DNA of 64,000 nt from Coprococcus comes ATCC 27758. Its GTDB lineage: Bacteria; Bacillota; Clostridia; Lachnospirales; Lachnospiraceae. Made by a program: the position numbers and the translations under genes. This document shows positions 51,184 through 59,726 of this stretch, piece after piece. Where the stretch lies: assembly GCF_025149785.1 (NCBI RefSeq), contig NZ_CP102277.1:1240001-1304000 (forward strand), written 5' to 3'. Every line of letters begins with the position of its first letter. The stretch's first letter is position 1. The notes beneath the pieces are model-generated. The model worked only from the letters and a program-made list of their open reading frames with translations. It made no database searches and was not told where the DNA came from.

Positions 51184-51212
51184 TTGACAAAGTTAACAAA
51201 AAAAAGTAAGAT
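51184..51212 (+). promoter_or_regulatory. Predicted promoter of the peptide transporter operon
   Basis: TTGACA at 51184-51189, a 17-base spacer and TAAGAT at 51207-51212. A leader of about 130 bases follows before the transporter gene; I see no recognisable riboswitch in it. Confidence 0.65.
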
Positions 51213-51347
51213 ACTTGTATGTTCAAAATAAAAAACAAAAGTTAAAAATTATGAAACAAGGAGGAGTGAAGACATCTGAGGATGGGGAAAAATTAACGAT
51301 TGTTTTTTGTTGAATGAATACAAAAGGTTATTTTGGAGGGAAAAATA

Positions 51348-52835
51348 ATGAACGAACATGATGAGGCGTTAAGAAAACAAACCGCCTTTTTAGGACAGCC
51401 AAAGGGTGTGGGAACCCTGAGCTTTATGCAGCTTTGTAACTCTTTTGCAAACTATGCGATGAGTGCGGTACTGATTTACTACTTATACGCAAATGCACCG
51501 GAAGGACTTGGATTCAGCAAGGCAAATGCAGCACAGCTGATCTCTTTATATTCAACAGTTGTTGTACTGACAGGTATTGTCGGAAGCTTTGTCTGCGACC
51601 GTATCTTAGGATGCCGGAAGTCTTTATTTATAGCAAGATCACTTTCATTTATTGGATATGTATGCCTTGCATTACCACTTGGCGTTCCTGGCTATGGAAT
51701 CGCTATGGGATGTCTGGCAATCGGACCGATGTTCGGTGGCAGATGTCTGGATGCTCTTCTTGGAAAATTCTATGATGAATCCGATGGAAGACGTGACAGC
51801 GCTTACACGATTTCTTACGTAATTTCCAACATTGGTGCAGCAGCTCCGGTACTTTCCGGTGCAATCGCAGCAGCACTCGGATACCATGTAGCATTCGCGG
51901 CATGTGCAGTCCTTGCATTCCTGGGTATCGTTGTATATGCAGTTACATACAAACCGTTCTTCGGTAATATCGGTATTGAACCGGATGATCCGCTTCCGGA
52001 TGATAAGAAACGTTCTTTCATCACAAAGATGATCGTTGTACTTGTTATCTGCGCAGTTGTTCTTGCAACGCTTTTTGCAACAGGAACATTAAGTATTTCT
52101 GTATTCTCAAATGTAATCAGTACTGTATCGATCATTATCCCGATCGTATACCTGGTAGTTATTTACAAAAGTAAAAAGACAGAGTCACATGAGAAGAAGA
52201 AAATCCTCTGCCTGGTTCCGCCGTTCATCTGTAACGCAGTTACCCTGCTGATCTGGACACAGACAATTTCAATCCTTGCAATCTTCTATGAAGAAAAGGT
52301 TAACCGTGTACTGTTCGGAATTGAAGTGCCTGCAGCATCTATGCAGACAATCCCAGCAGTATTTGCAGTTATCATCGGAAGTATTCTGACAGCAGTATGG
52401 ACAAAACTTGGAAAGAAACAGCCATACGGAACCACAAAGATGGGTATCGGAACAATCTTCTGGGGATTTGGAGCTTTAATCATTGCACTCCTCTATGTAA
52501 TCTATCCTGGAGATGCAAAAGTCAGTGCATGGTGGATCGTATTATTCTATGCAATCCTGATGCTTGGTGAAGGATTTACCTGCCCGATCGGTTACTCAAT
52601 CACGGCTGTTGCAGCACCGAAGGCATTCATGACACAGATGATGACAATCTGGTCAATGTCACAGTCTACAGGAGCTGCTCTTAACACGCTGCTCACTAAT
52701 TTCTATAAAGAAGGAAGCGAAATTCCGTTCTTCGTAGCAATCGGTGTAGGTGTATGTGCAGTCGGTGCGGTTGTAGCAATCTTCAGTAAAAAGCTTGCAG
52801 TCGGAATGGGACTGGACAAGAACGCAGAAGCATAA
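51348..52835 (+). CDS. POT/PTR2-like peptide transporter lacking the ExxER motif
   Basis: Major-facilitator membrane carrier of the POT (di/tripeptide) family. The 495 residues have about 12-14 hydrophobic helices and the family N-terminus FLGQPKGVGTLSFMQLCNSF. In proton-coupled POTs helix 1 carries ExxERFxYY; here the aligned positions read Gln28, Asn31 and Ser32, so both glutamates and the arginine are gone. The coupling mechanism may therefore differ. I start at ATG 51348 behind GGAGGG. The next genes encode two peptidases, which supports peptide uptake. Confidence 0.85.
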   Translation: MNEHDEALRKQTAFLGQPKGVGTLSFMQLCNSFANYAMSAVLIYYLYANAPEGLGFSKANAAQLISLYSTVVVLTGIVGSFVCDRILGCRKSLFIARSLSFIGYVCLALPLGVPGYGIAMGCLAIGPMFGGRCLDALLGKFYDESDGRRDSAYTISYVISNIGAAAPVLSGAIAAALGYHVAFAACAVLAFLGIVVYAVTYKPFFGNIGIEPDDPLPDDKKRSFITKMIVVLVICAVVLATLFATGTLSISVFSNVISTVSIIIPIVYLVVIYKSKKTESHEKKKILCLVPPFICNAVTLLIWTQTISILAIFYEEKVNRVLFGIEVPAASMQTIPAVFAVIIGSILTAVWTKLGKKQPYGTTKMGIGTIFWGFGALIIALLYVIYPGDAKVSAWWIVLFYAILMLGEGFTCPIGYSITAVAAPKAFMTQMMTIWSMSQSTGAALNTLLTNFYKEGSEIPFFVAIGVGVCAVGAVVAIFSKKLAVGMGLDKNAEA

Positions 52836-52878
52836 AAGATTAGGAAATAAGTTTATGTTTCAGGAGGATGAAAAATAA

Positions 52879-53982
52879 ATGTCAGAGAATTGTAATTATG
52901 CACCGGTCGAAAAAGTCATTCTGATCGATGACAGAAGAATTGAGATTTATTGGGGCGAACAGATGCGCCGTGCTGATAATGAAAACGATTATCTGGTAAA
53001 ATACAAAGGGGAAGTACAGGAACTGGTACACTGGACCAGTGATATGACATGGGATTATGGTACGGTATACCAGAAAGAATCCATGCGTACCACACTTTCC
53101 CTGGTTCATCCGGTTGATCCGGAATGTGCAGGAGAGGTTACCGTACAGGTTGTCGGAAAGCTGACTGATGTAAAAGACAGACCGGCAGACAATGAAAAGG
53201 TCTACCAGACCGTGTATCAGCCATATTATGTAGTCCGCAAAAAAGGAACCTCCGGCATTGTAGTAAAAGCCGGAGAAAAAACAACACCGGCCGTAGTGGA
53301 TAAAGCACTTGCAATTATTGATATGATGCTTGAAAAGATCCCGGAAGTAGCAGAAGAGCTTGTCCGCAGAGGTGCAGAGGTATCTGTGTTCGGACTGCTT
53401 GAGAATGCATATGATGTCCCGGAACACAGAATGGGATATCTGCTTGCAACCCGTCACGTGGCAGGTTACGGCGGTGAGATGACGAATCCGGCATCCTCTA
53501 TTTCAGAGGCAAATGTAATCCGTCTCAGAACCGGAAGATATGCAACCAGTTATCCAAATGAGATGATCCTTGTGCATGAATTCGGACATGCGATCCATCT
53601 GGTTGGAATGAATGGTCTGAAAGACCAGACGCTTGCAGACATGATCCGGAAAGCATACCAGCATGCCAGCGACAATGGTTTGTGGCCGGACACTTATGCG
53701 ATCAGCAATTACGAAGAGTATTTTGCAACCTTAAGTACTGTCTGGTTCAATGTCATGCAGGAAGGTGTTGACGGACGATGGGATGGTATCCGCGGACCGG
53801 TCAACACAAGAGAGGAACTGAAGGTTTATGATCCGGAAGGATATGAGCTGATGAAGCACATTTATCCGGAGAAGACACTTCCGGAACCTTGGCATTATAA
53901 TGTAAACATCTATGATATTGATGGAAAACCATACAAATCATATGATGAAAATATGAAATTCAACTGGGATTTCATTCAGTAG
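52879..53982 (+). CDS. Cytosolic HEFGH zinc metallopeptidase-like protein
   Basis: A 367-residue protein with a zinc-peptidase signature but no signal peptide. LVHEFGHAIHLVG places HEFGH at residues 233-237. A likely third ligand, Glu279 or Glu280 in NYEEYFATL, lies about 42 residues later, with an adjacent Tyr. This resembles the anthrax lethal-factor/Pro-Pro endopeptidase type of gluzincin (HEFGH is also the lethal-factor sequence), but I do not see overall similarity elsewhere. The N-terminal 140 residues are beta-rich and unassigned. It lies between a peptide transporter and an aminopeptidase P, with 11 bases to the latter, suggesting a role in cytosolic peptide breakdown. Confidence 0.75.
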   Translation: MSENCNYAPVEKVILIDDRRIEIYWGEQMRRADNENDYLVKYKGEVQELVHWTSDMTWDYGTVYQKESMRTTLSLVHPVDPECAGEVTVQVVGKLTDVKDRPADNEKVYQTVYQPYYVVRKKGTSGIVVKAGEKTTPAVVDKALAIIDMMLEKIPEVAEELVRRGAEVSVFGLLENAYDVPEHRMGYLLATRHVAGYGGEMTNPASSISEANVIRLRTGRYATSYPNEMILVHEFGHAIHLVGMNGLKDQTLADMIRKAYQHASDNGLWPDTYAISNYEEYFATLSTVWFNVMQEGVDGRWDGIRGPVNTREELKVYDPEGYELMKHIYPEKTLPEPWHYNVNIYDIDGKPYKSYDENMKFNWDFIQ

Positions 53983-53993
53983 GAGATGGAACA

Positions 53994-55073
53994 ATGAATA
54001 CACGCATACAGAAAATTGTAGATGCTGTAAAGAAAAATGGTCATGACGGAATTGTGATCAGCAAAGGCAGCGACATTAAGTATCTGACCGGCTTTACCGG
54101 AGAATATGGAGTTGCGGTCCTGCTTTTGACAGAAAAGAAAAACTATTTTGTAACCGACGGACGGTTTGAATTCCAGGCCGCACAGGAAACAGAAGGATTT
54201 GAAGTTGTTGTCTACGGTGAAGGACTGAATTACTTCAGCCAGACCGGTAAATTGGCGGCAGAAGCAGGGGTAAAACAGTGTGCAATCTGTGGAGCAGATC
54301 TTACGTTTGATGATTATCAGGATCTGGTAAGTCAGGCGCCTGATACCAAATTCGTTTCCGAAGGGTCTTATGTAGAACCTTTACGTGCGATCAAGACACC
54401 GAAAGAAATCGAGACGATCGAACAGGCATGCCGGATTTCAGAGAGATCTTTCTATGCACTGCTTGATGTGATCAAACCGGGCGTTACAGAGATCGATATT
54501 GCAAATGAACTGGAATATCAGTTCAGAAGCCGTGGCGGCTCCGGATTCTGCTTCGAGACGATCGTAGCATCTGGTCCGGATAACGGAGCAAACTGTCATG
54601 CGACAGCATCCGATAGAAAAATCCAGCTTGGTGATTTTGTGACGATTGATTTCGGAACTTATTATCACGGATACTGCTCGGATATTACCCGTACTGTTGC
54701 AGTAGGGAAAGCCAAAAATCCGGAGCTTTACAAGATGTTTGACGTAGTCAGAAAAGCAAAGGATGCTGGTCAGAACAGCCTGAAACCGGGAATGGTTATG
54801 GGCGAGCTCAGAGATATCATCGTGAAGGTAGTAGAAGATGCAGGCTATCATATTCCACATGGTCCGGGACACAACTTCGGACTGGATATTCATGAACAGC
54901 CGTATATCTGTACCGGCAGTAAAGTGACCCTTCAGCCGGGAATGGTTCATACGATCGAACCTGGAATTTACATTCCGGGAATCGGCGGAGTCCGTCAGGA
55001 AGATGATTTCCTGATCACAGAAGATGGATACCACAGAATTACAAATATTACAGATGCTCTGATCACACTGTAA
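53994..55073 (+). CDS. M24 family Xaa-Pro aminopeptidase/dipeptidase
   Basis: Two-metal peptidase cleaving bonds next to proline. The 359 residues have a creatinase-like N-terminal domain (about 1-125) and a pita-bread catalytic domain with ligands Asp219 (TIDFGTYYHGYCSD), Asp230, His293 (GPGHNFGLDIHE), Glu322 (TIEPGIY) and Glu336 (VRQEDDF). All five are present, so it should be active. Aminopeptidase P and prolidase are hard to separate by sequence. The gene ends at a strong terminator and forms an operon with the transporter and HEFGH gene. Confidence 0.92.
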   Translation: MNTRIQKIVDAVKKNGHDGIVISKGSDIKYLTGFTGEYGVAVLLLTEKKNYFVTDGRFEFQAAQETEGFEVVVYGEGLNYFSQTGKLAAEAGVKQCAICGADLTFDDYQDLVSQAPDTKFVSEGSYVEPLRAIKTPKEIETIEQACRISERSFYALLDVIKPGVTEIDIANELEYQFRSRGGSGFCFETIVASGPDNGANCHATASDRKIQLGDFVTIDFGTYYHGYCSDITRTVAVGKAKNPELYKMFDVVRKAKDAGQNSLKPGMVMGELRDIIVKVVEDAGYHIPHGPGHNFGLDIHEQPYICTGSKVTLQPGMVHTIEPGIYIPGIGGVRQEDDFLITEDGYHRITNITDALITL

Positions 55074-55113
55074 TAAAAATGTTGTCATCCTAAAAAAGTA
55101 TAAAGAATGGAGG

Positions 55114-55157
55114 AAATCCTTATCTGGTGGTTTGCCGGATAAGGGTTTTCTTTTTTT
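55114..55157 (+). terminator. Intrinsic terminator after the M24 peptidase
   Basis: AATCCTTATCTGG (55115-55127) pairs with CCGGATAAGGGTT (55135-55147), with wobbles, then TTCTTTTTTT. Confidence 0.85.
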
Positions 55158-55188
55158 GCGGGGACGGTCTGCGAGGGAGAGGTAGAGG

Positions 55189-55346
55189 GGCAGATTTAGA
55201 AAAATATGGGGGTGAAGTCCATTGTGCAAAATATTGCGATGAGCCTCTGAAAGCGAAAATTGTGTCAGCAGAGGCTTCCACAATTTTTGAGTCTCATCTC
55301 CATTGCACAATAAGTGCCTTCACCCCTATATTTTTTTAAATCTGCC
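55189..55346 (+). repeat. 158-bp imperfect inverted repeat (MITE-like or structured RNA)
   Basis: The ends GGCAGATTTA (55189-55198) and TAAATCTGCC (55337-55346) are perfect inverted repeats. Pairing continues with mismatches through AAAAATAT/ATATTTTT, GGGGTGAAG/CTTCACCCC, TTGTGCAA/TTGCACAA and GATGAG/CTCATC to an inner hairpin AGCCTCTG/CAGAGGCT. The whole unit can fold into one long stem. It lies in the 576-base gap 55074-55649, which otherwise holds a terminator and a promoter. Reading frames over it are a by-product of the repeat. Confidence 0.7.
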
Positions 55347-55507
55347 GCGGTAATCTTTGGATGCAGACCTGGGAATCACAAAATTTTAATATTGATTGTT
55401 AAACGATGTTGTGAGTAAAATGAAAAGTGTAAGTGTATCCGTATAAAGTTTTGGACGTAAAACGGATTAAAAAATGCAAAATATTTAACAGATTCTGTGG
55501 AAAACGG

Positions 55508-55536
55508 TTGCGTCGGTTTGAAAAAACAAGTATAAT
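55508..55536 (+). promoter_or_regulatory. Predicted promoter of the amidohydrolase gene
   Basis: TTGCGT at 55508-55513, a 17-base spacer and TATAAT at 55531-55536. The context (GTTGCGT, then CAAGTATAATA and CAC) is strikingly like the promoter at 56980-57008. The stretch 55347-55507 contains nothing else I can identify. Confidence 0.7.
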
Positions 55537-55649
55537 ACACTTCAAAATGGTTGCACTTTAAAATATTAAAGAATGAATGCGACGAAAGAGAGGCAGCATG
55601 AAAGGGCTGCGTGTATTTGAAAAATAAAGGAATAAAGAGGGACCAAGGG

Positions 55650-56888
55650 ATGATTATCAGTACGAAATATCTGATTACAGGAGATGGAAAGACCGTTCTT
55701 ACGGATAAGGCAGTCTATATTGGAGAGGACGGCAAGATCGGAAAAATCGCACCAAAAGAAGAGCTGCTGAAAGAATTTCCGCAGGAGGAAGTTAAGGAAT
55801 ATGGTGATGCGACACTTCTTCCGGGACTTATGGATATGCATGCGCATCTTGCATACGGCTATTCCCAGCCGGACAGCTTTAATTATGGGGCACAGCTGAT
55901 CATGTTATATGCGTTGCAGCATGCGCAGGCTGCATTTGAAAGAGGGATCACCACGGTGCGGGATATGTCTTCAGCACATGGTGTATGCAAGAATCTGAAA
56001 CTGGCAGAAAAGAAGGGATTTATCGTGATCCCGAGAATCGTGCATACGGATACCGGAATCTGCATGACGGGCGGACATGCCTGGGAGGAAGTCGAGGAAG
56101 CGGACGGTCCGTGGGCAATCCGTAAAGAAATCCGTAAGCAGGTTCGCGACGGTGCGGAATGGGTGAAGATCCTGACCACCAACCGCGAACCGTATCCGGA
56201 GCTTACCCAGGAAGAACTGGATGTGGCGGTGGATGAGTGCCACAGAAGAGGAATCAAGTGTGGCGTGCATGCCGGAACCAATCCGGGGATCCAGATGTGT
56301 ATTGATGCCGGATTTGACACGATCGAACATGGAACCTTTATGACGCTGGATCATGCAAAGCAGATGGCAGAAAAAGGTATTGCCTGGACACCGACTATCA
56401 TGGCATATACTTATCTCTATGAACTGTGCAAGGAAAATATCGAGAAGAATGGCGATGCACCGGTCAGTGATCCGGTCATGCAAAAAGAGATGGAAAATTA
56501 TGAATTCTTTGAACCGGCATACAAAGCGTACCGGGATCATTTTAAAGAATTTTATGATACGGGTGTGACGGTTCTTGCCGGCACCGATATGGTGATGTAT
56601 CATTCTCCGCTCTTACCGCTTCCGAGAGAACTGCAATATATGGTGGAATACGGAATTACACCGGTGCAGGCAGTACAGGTGGCAACTTCCAATCCGGCAA
56701 AGGTTCTGGGTGTGGAAAAAGAACGCGGGCTTGTTGCCGAAGGACTGGATGCAGATCTTCTGGTAGTTGGCGGTGACTTAAGCAGGGATATCACCAGATT
56801 AAAAGATGTAAAATTTGTTACACTTGGCGGAAAAAGAGTCTTTGAAGACGGCATCCGTTATGTCGGAACAGGGAATATGTTTATGTAA
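55650..56888 (+). CDS. Amidohydrolase-superfamily enzyme (prolidase/imidazolonepropionase-like)
   Basis: Metal-dependent hydrolase of the amidohydrolase superfamily, cytosolic. The 412 residues show the HxH pair His64/His66 (LMDMHAHLAYG), a candidate carboxylated lysine in EWVKILTT, His in KCGVHAGTN and TIEHGTFM, and the catalytic Asp in LAGTDMV, the full subtype I set. Close relatives are Xaa-Pro dipeptidases and similar peptide or amide hydrolases; the substrate is not determined. I start at ATG 55650 behind AGAGGG; the longer frame from GTG 55611 is less likely. Following a peptidase operon, a dipeptidase role is attractive. Confidence 0.85.
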   Translation: MIISTKYLITGDGKTVLTDKAVYIGEDGKIGKIAPKEELLKEFPQEEVKEYGDATLLPGLMDMHAHLAYGYSQPDSFNYGAQLIMLYALQHAQAAFERGITTVRDMSSAHGVCKNLKLAEKKGFIVIPRIVHTDTGICMTGGHAWEEVEEADGPWAIRKEIRKQVRDGAEWVKILTTNREPYPELTQEELDVAVDECHRRGIKCGVHAGTNPGIQMCIDAGFDTIEHGTFMTLDHAKQMAEKGIAWTPTIMAYTYLYELCKENIEKNGDAPVSDPVMQKEMENYEFFEPAYKAYRDHFKEFYDTGVTVLAGTDMVMYHSPLLPLPRELQYMVEYGITPVQAVQVATSNPAKVLGVEKERGLVAEGLDADLLVVGGDLSRDITRLKDVKFVTLGGKRVFEDGIRYVGTGNMFM

Positions 56889-56921
56889 AAAAAAGGCTTC
56901 TGCGTTGCAGAGGCTTTTTTA
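56889..56921 (+). terminator. Intrinsic terminator after the amidohydrolase
   Basis: GCTTCTGC pairs with GCAGAGGC around GTT with one G-T wobble, flanked by A and T runs. It could work in either direction. Confidence 0.8.
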
Positions 56922-56979
56922 CACGTGAAAATTACTTGTCGAAAATTTAACAAAATAAGAGAAAACTTATCAAAAACAG

Positions 56980-57008
56980 TTGCGTATTGCATAGAAAGCA
57001 AGTATAAT
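56980..57008 (+). promoter_or_regulatory. Predicted promoter of the decarboxylase operon
   Basis: TTGCGT at 56980-56985, a 17-base spacer and TATAAT at 57003-57008. It is the only clear promoter for the five genes up to 62470, and resembles the promoter at 55508. Confidence 0.75.
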
Positions 57009-57066
57009 ATACACGGCAGAAAATTTGATTTAATTATTAAATTTATAAAAATGGAGGGCTAGATTT

Positions 57067-58503
57067 ATGAGCAACACAACATCATCAAACCCGGCGAGCT
57101 TAAGAATTGCCAATTTGCTCGATGAGGGAAGCTTTGTTGAAATCGGTGGACAGGTAACTGCAAGAGCAACAGATTTCAACATGCAGGAGAAAAAAGCTCC
57201 GACAGATGGCGTCATCACAGGTTACGGTGTAATCGATGGAAACCTGGTATATGTATACAGCCAGGACGCATCTGTACTGAACGGAACCATCGGTGAGATG
57301 CACGCAAAGAAGATTGCGAACATTTATGATATGGCAATGAAGATGGGCGCACCGGTGATCGGTCTGATCGACTGCGCAGGACTTCGTCTTCAGGAAGCAA
57401 CTGACGCACTGAACGCATTCGGAAGCTTCTATTACAAACAGGCTATGGCTTCTGGCGTAATTCCACAGATCACAGCAGTATTCGGCAATTGCGGTGGTGG
57501 ACTGGCAGCGGCAGCAGCACTTTCTGATTTTACATTCATGGCAGAGAACGGAAAATTATTCGTAAACTCTCCGAATACCATTCCGGGCAACACCGCGGAC
57601 AAATGCGATACAGCAAGCGCAAAATTCCAGAGTGAAGAATCCGGAATCGTTGACGGCGTAGGAAGCGAAGAAGAAATTCTTGGCGAGATCCGCTCACTCG
57701 TAGCAATTCTTCCGGCTAACAACGAAGACAACGATGCATATGATGAATGCACAGATGATCTGAACAGAGTATGTGCAGATCTTGAGAATGCAGCAGAAGA
57801 TGCAGCACTTGCTCTTTCTATGATCTCTGACAATGGTGTATTCATTGAGACAAAGAAAGCTTATGCAAAAGATATGGTAACAGGATTCATCCGCCTGAAC
57901 GGAATGACAGTAGGTGCTGTTGCCAACCGCTCAAAAGTATACGATGAAGAAGGCAACACAGCAGAAGAATTCGACGGCACACTCTCAGCAATGGGATGCA
58001 AGAAAGCAGCAGCTTTCGTTAAATTCTGTGATGCATTCGGAATTCCGGTACTCACACTTACAAATGTAAAGGGACTCAAGGCAACTGCATGCTCAGAAAA
58101 GAACCTTGCAAGAGAGATGGCAGCTCTCACTTATGCATTTGCAGATGCAACTGTACCAAAAGTCAATGTGATCACAGGTAAAGCATTCGGAAGCGCATAT
58201 GTGACAATGAACAGTAAAGCAATCGGAGCAGACATGGTATACGCATGGCCGGAAGCTGAGATCGGAATGATGGCAGCAGACATGGCAGCGAAGATCATGT
58301 ACACAGATGCAGATGCAGATACATTAAAAGCAAAGACAGAAGAATACAAAGCACTTCAGTCAAGCCCGCTTTCCGCAGCTGGAAGAGGATATGTAGATAC
58401 CATCATCGAACCGGCAGATACCAGAAAATATGTGATCGGTGCATTTGAGATGTTATTTACAAAAAGGGAAGAAAGACCATCCAAAAAACACGGAACAATT
58501 TAG
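57067..58503 (+). CDS. Acyl-CoA carboxyltransferase subunit (MmdA/12S-like)
   Basis: Carboxyltransferase of the biotin-dependent decarboxylase/transcarboxylase family, with a crotonase-type fold in two halves. The N-terminal half has VFGNCGGGLAAAAALSDFTF (first oxyanion loop) near 139-158; the C-terminal half has TGKAFGSAYVTMNSKAIGAD and WPEAEIGMM (second loop) near 373-403. At 478 residues it is shorter than typical MmdA or 12S subunits (about 510-520). It probably moves CO2 between an acyl-CoA such as methylmalonyl- or malonyl-CoA and biotin; the substrate is not fixed by sequence. First gene of the operon, with GGAGG upstream. Confidence 0.88.
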   Translation: MSNTTSSNPASLRIANLLDEGSFVEIGGQVTARATDFNMQEKKAPTDGVITGYGVIDGNLVYVYSQDASVLNGTIGEMHAKKIANIYDMAMKMGAPVIGLIDCAGLRLQEATDALNAFGSFYYKQAMASGVIPQITAVFGNCGGGLAAAAALSDFTFMAENGKLFVNSPNTIPGNTADKCDTASAKFQSEESGIVDGVGSEEEILGEIRSLVAILPANNEDNDAYDECTDDLNRVCADLENAAEDAALALSMISDNGVFIETKKAYAKDMVTGFIRLNGMTVGAVANRSKVYDEEGNTAEEFDGTLSAMGCKKAAAFVKFCDAFGIPVLTLTNVKGLKATACSEKNLAREMAALTYAFADATVPKVNVITGKAFGSAYVTMNSKAIGADMVYAWPEAEIGMMAADMAAKIMYTDADADTLKAKTEEYKALQSSPLSAAGRGYVDTIIEPADTRKYVIGAFEMLFTKREERPSKKHGTI

Positions 58504-58517
58504 CGAGGTGAAGCAAA

Positions 58518-59297
58518 GTGAAGAAAAAGATTAGTTTAGTAGTCGCAGTTCTGGTACTTGTGCTCGGCCTTGCAGGCTGCGGGAATGCCAAGACCGTCAG
58601 CTATGACAAAGATACACTGATCCAGTCTTGTGATGCTGTTTTTGATATCATTGAGAGCGGATCCATCACAAGCGACCAGATCACAGAGATGTCAGACTGG
58701 AATCAGGGATATCTGATGGCACAGTTTGAAAGCCAGACCGGTGTGCAGATGGAAGCAGACACTTTTGCAACTGCACTGGAAGGATGGAAGGCATCCCTGG
58801 AAGAATGCGGCGATTATGAAAGCCATAAAGACTATGAATTCGAGGCATCTTCTACAGGTGTTACGGTAACTGCACCGGCAACATTTTCTGACAGAAGTGC
58901 AGACCTGGAATTCGTATTCGATGAGAATATGACTCTGGAATCATTTACAGTCAATGCTCATTACGGCATGAGCGAAATCCTTGAAAAAGCGGGACTTAAC
59001 ACATTACTTGGTATGGGAACTGTATTCGTAATGCTTATTTTCATGAGCTTTATCATTTCCCTGATCAAATACGTTCCTGCATTACTTAACGGTACATCCA
59101 AGAAGAAAAAAGAAGAAGCTCCGAAGGCAGCACCGGCTCCGGCAGTGGCAGCAGCTGTAGAAGAGGCAGAAGAAATGGATGATACCGAACTTGTTGCGGT
59201 TATCGCAGCAGCGATCGCAGCAGCAGAAGGAACTACTACAGACGGATTTGTAGTACGTTCTATCAAGAGAAGAAAATCAAACAAATGGAATGCATAG
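58518..59297 (+). CDS. OadG-like decarboxylase gamma subunit fused to a lipoprotein domain
   Basis: Membrane-anchoring small subunit of a Na+-pumping decarboxylase with an unusual N-terminal extension. The 259 residues begin with a lipoprotein signal (VLVLVLGLAGC, lipidated Cys21 predicted), then an extracytoplasmic domain of about 130 residues. One membrane helix (about 160-182) and an OadG-like cytoplasmic tail rich in Lys, Ala, Pro and Glu follow. Ordinary OadG is only about 80-100 residues and starts with the membrane helix. The GTG start is behind GAGGTGAAGC. It lies between the carboxyltransferase and biotin carrier genes. Confidence 0.82.
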   Translation: MKKKISLVVAVLVLVLGLAGCGNAKTVSYDKDTLIQSCDAVFDIIESGSITSDQITEMSDWNQGYLMAQFESQTGVQMEADTFATALEGWKASLEECGDYESHKDYEFEASSTGVTVTAPATFSDRSADLEFVFDENMTLESFTVNAHYGMSEILEKAGLNTLLGMGTVFVMLIFMSFIISLIKYVPALLNGTSKKKKEEAPKAAPAPAVAAAVEEAEEMDDTELVAVIAAAIAAAEGTTTDGFVVRSIKRRKSNKWNA

Positions 59298-59324
59298 TGC
59301 GAATAGAATCAGGAGGATTTAAAG

Positions 59325-59690
59325 ATGAAAAACTATACAATCACAGTTAACGGCAACGTATATGATGTTACAGTAGAAGAAAACGGAAACGGAGCAGCTG
59401 CAGCACCAGTAGCAGCACCAAAGGCAGCTCCGAAAGCAGCACCGAAGGCAGCTCCAAAAGCAGCAGCCGGAGCTGGAAGCATCAAGGTAGAAGCAGGTGC
59501 AGCCGGAAAAGTATTTAAGATCGAAGCAAGCGTAGGACAGAAAGTATCCCGCGGTGATGCAGTTCTTATCGTAGAAGCAATGAAGATGGAAATTCCTGTT
59601 GTAGCTCCGGAAGACGGAACAGTTGCAAGTATCGATGTAGCAGTAGGTGATGCAGTAGAAGCAGGACAGACACTGGCTACATTGAACTAA
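59325..59690 (+). CDS. Biotin carboxyl carrier protein
   Basis: Carries CO2 as carboxybiotin between the carboxyltransferases and the membrane pump. The 121 residues have a short N-terminal beta segment, an Ala/Pro/Lys-rich flexible linker of repeated KAAP units (about 25-50), and a biotinyl domain with VEAMKMEIPV, in which Lys87 should carry biotin. This is the 1.3S/OadA-tail type of carrier. AGGAGG precedes the ATG. Confidence 0.94.
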   Translation: MKNYTITVNGNVYDVTVEENGNGAAAAPVAAPKAAPKAAPKAAPKAAAGAGSIKVEAGAAGKVFKIEASVGQKVSRGDAVLIVEAMKMEIPVVAPEDGTVASIDVAVGDAVEAGQTLATLN

Positions 59691-59726
59691 GGAGCAACAT
59701 CCTTTTGAAAAACAGGAGGTTATAAC

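Noticed and set aside
55127-55339. 70-codon open frame after the M24 peptidase
   Set aside because: It overlaps a terminator and the 158-bp inverted repeat; low-complexity translation and no ribosome site.
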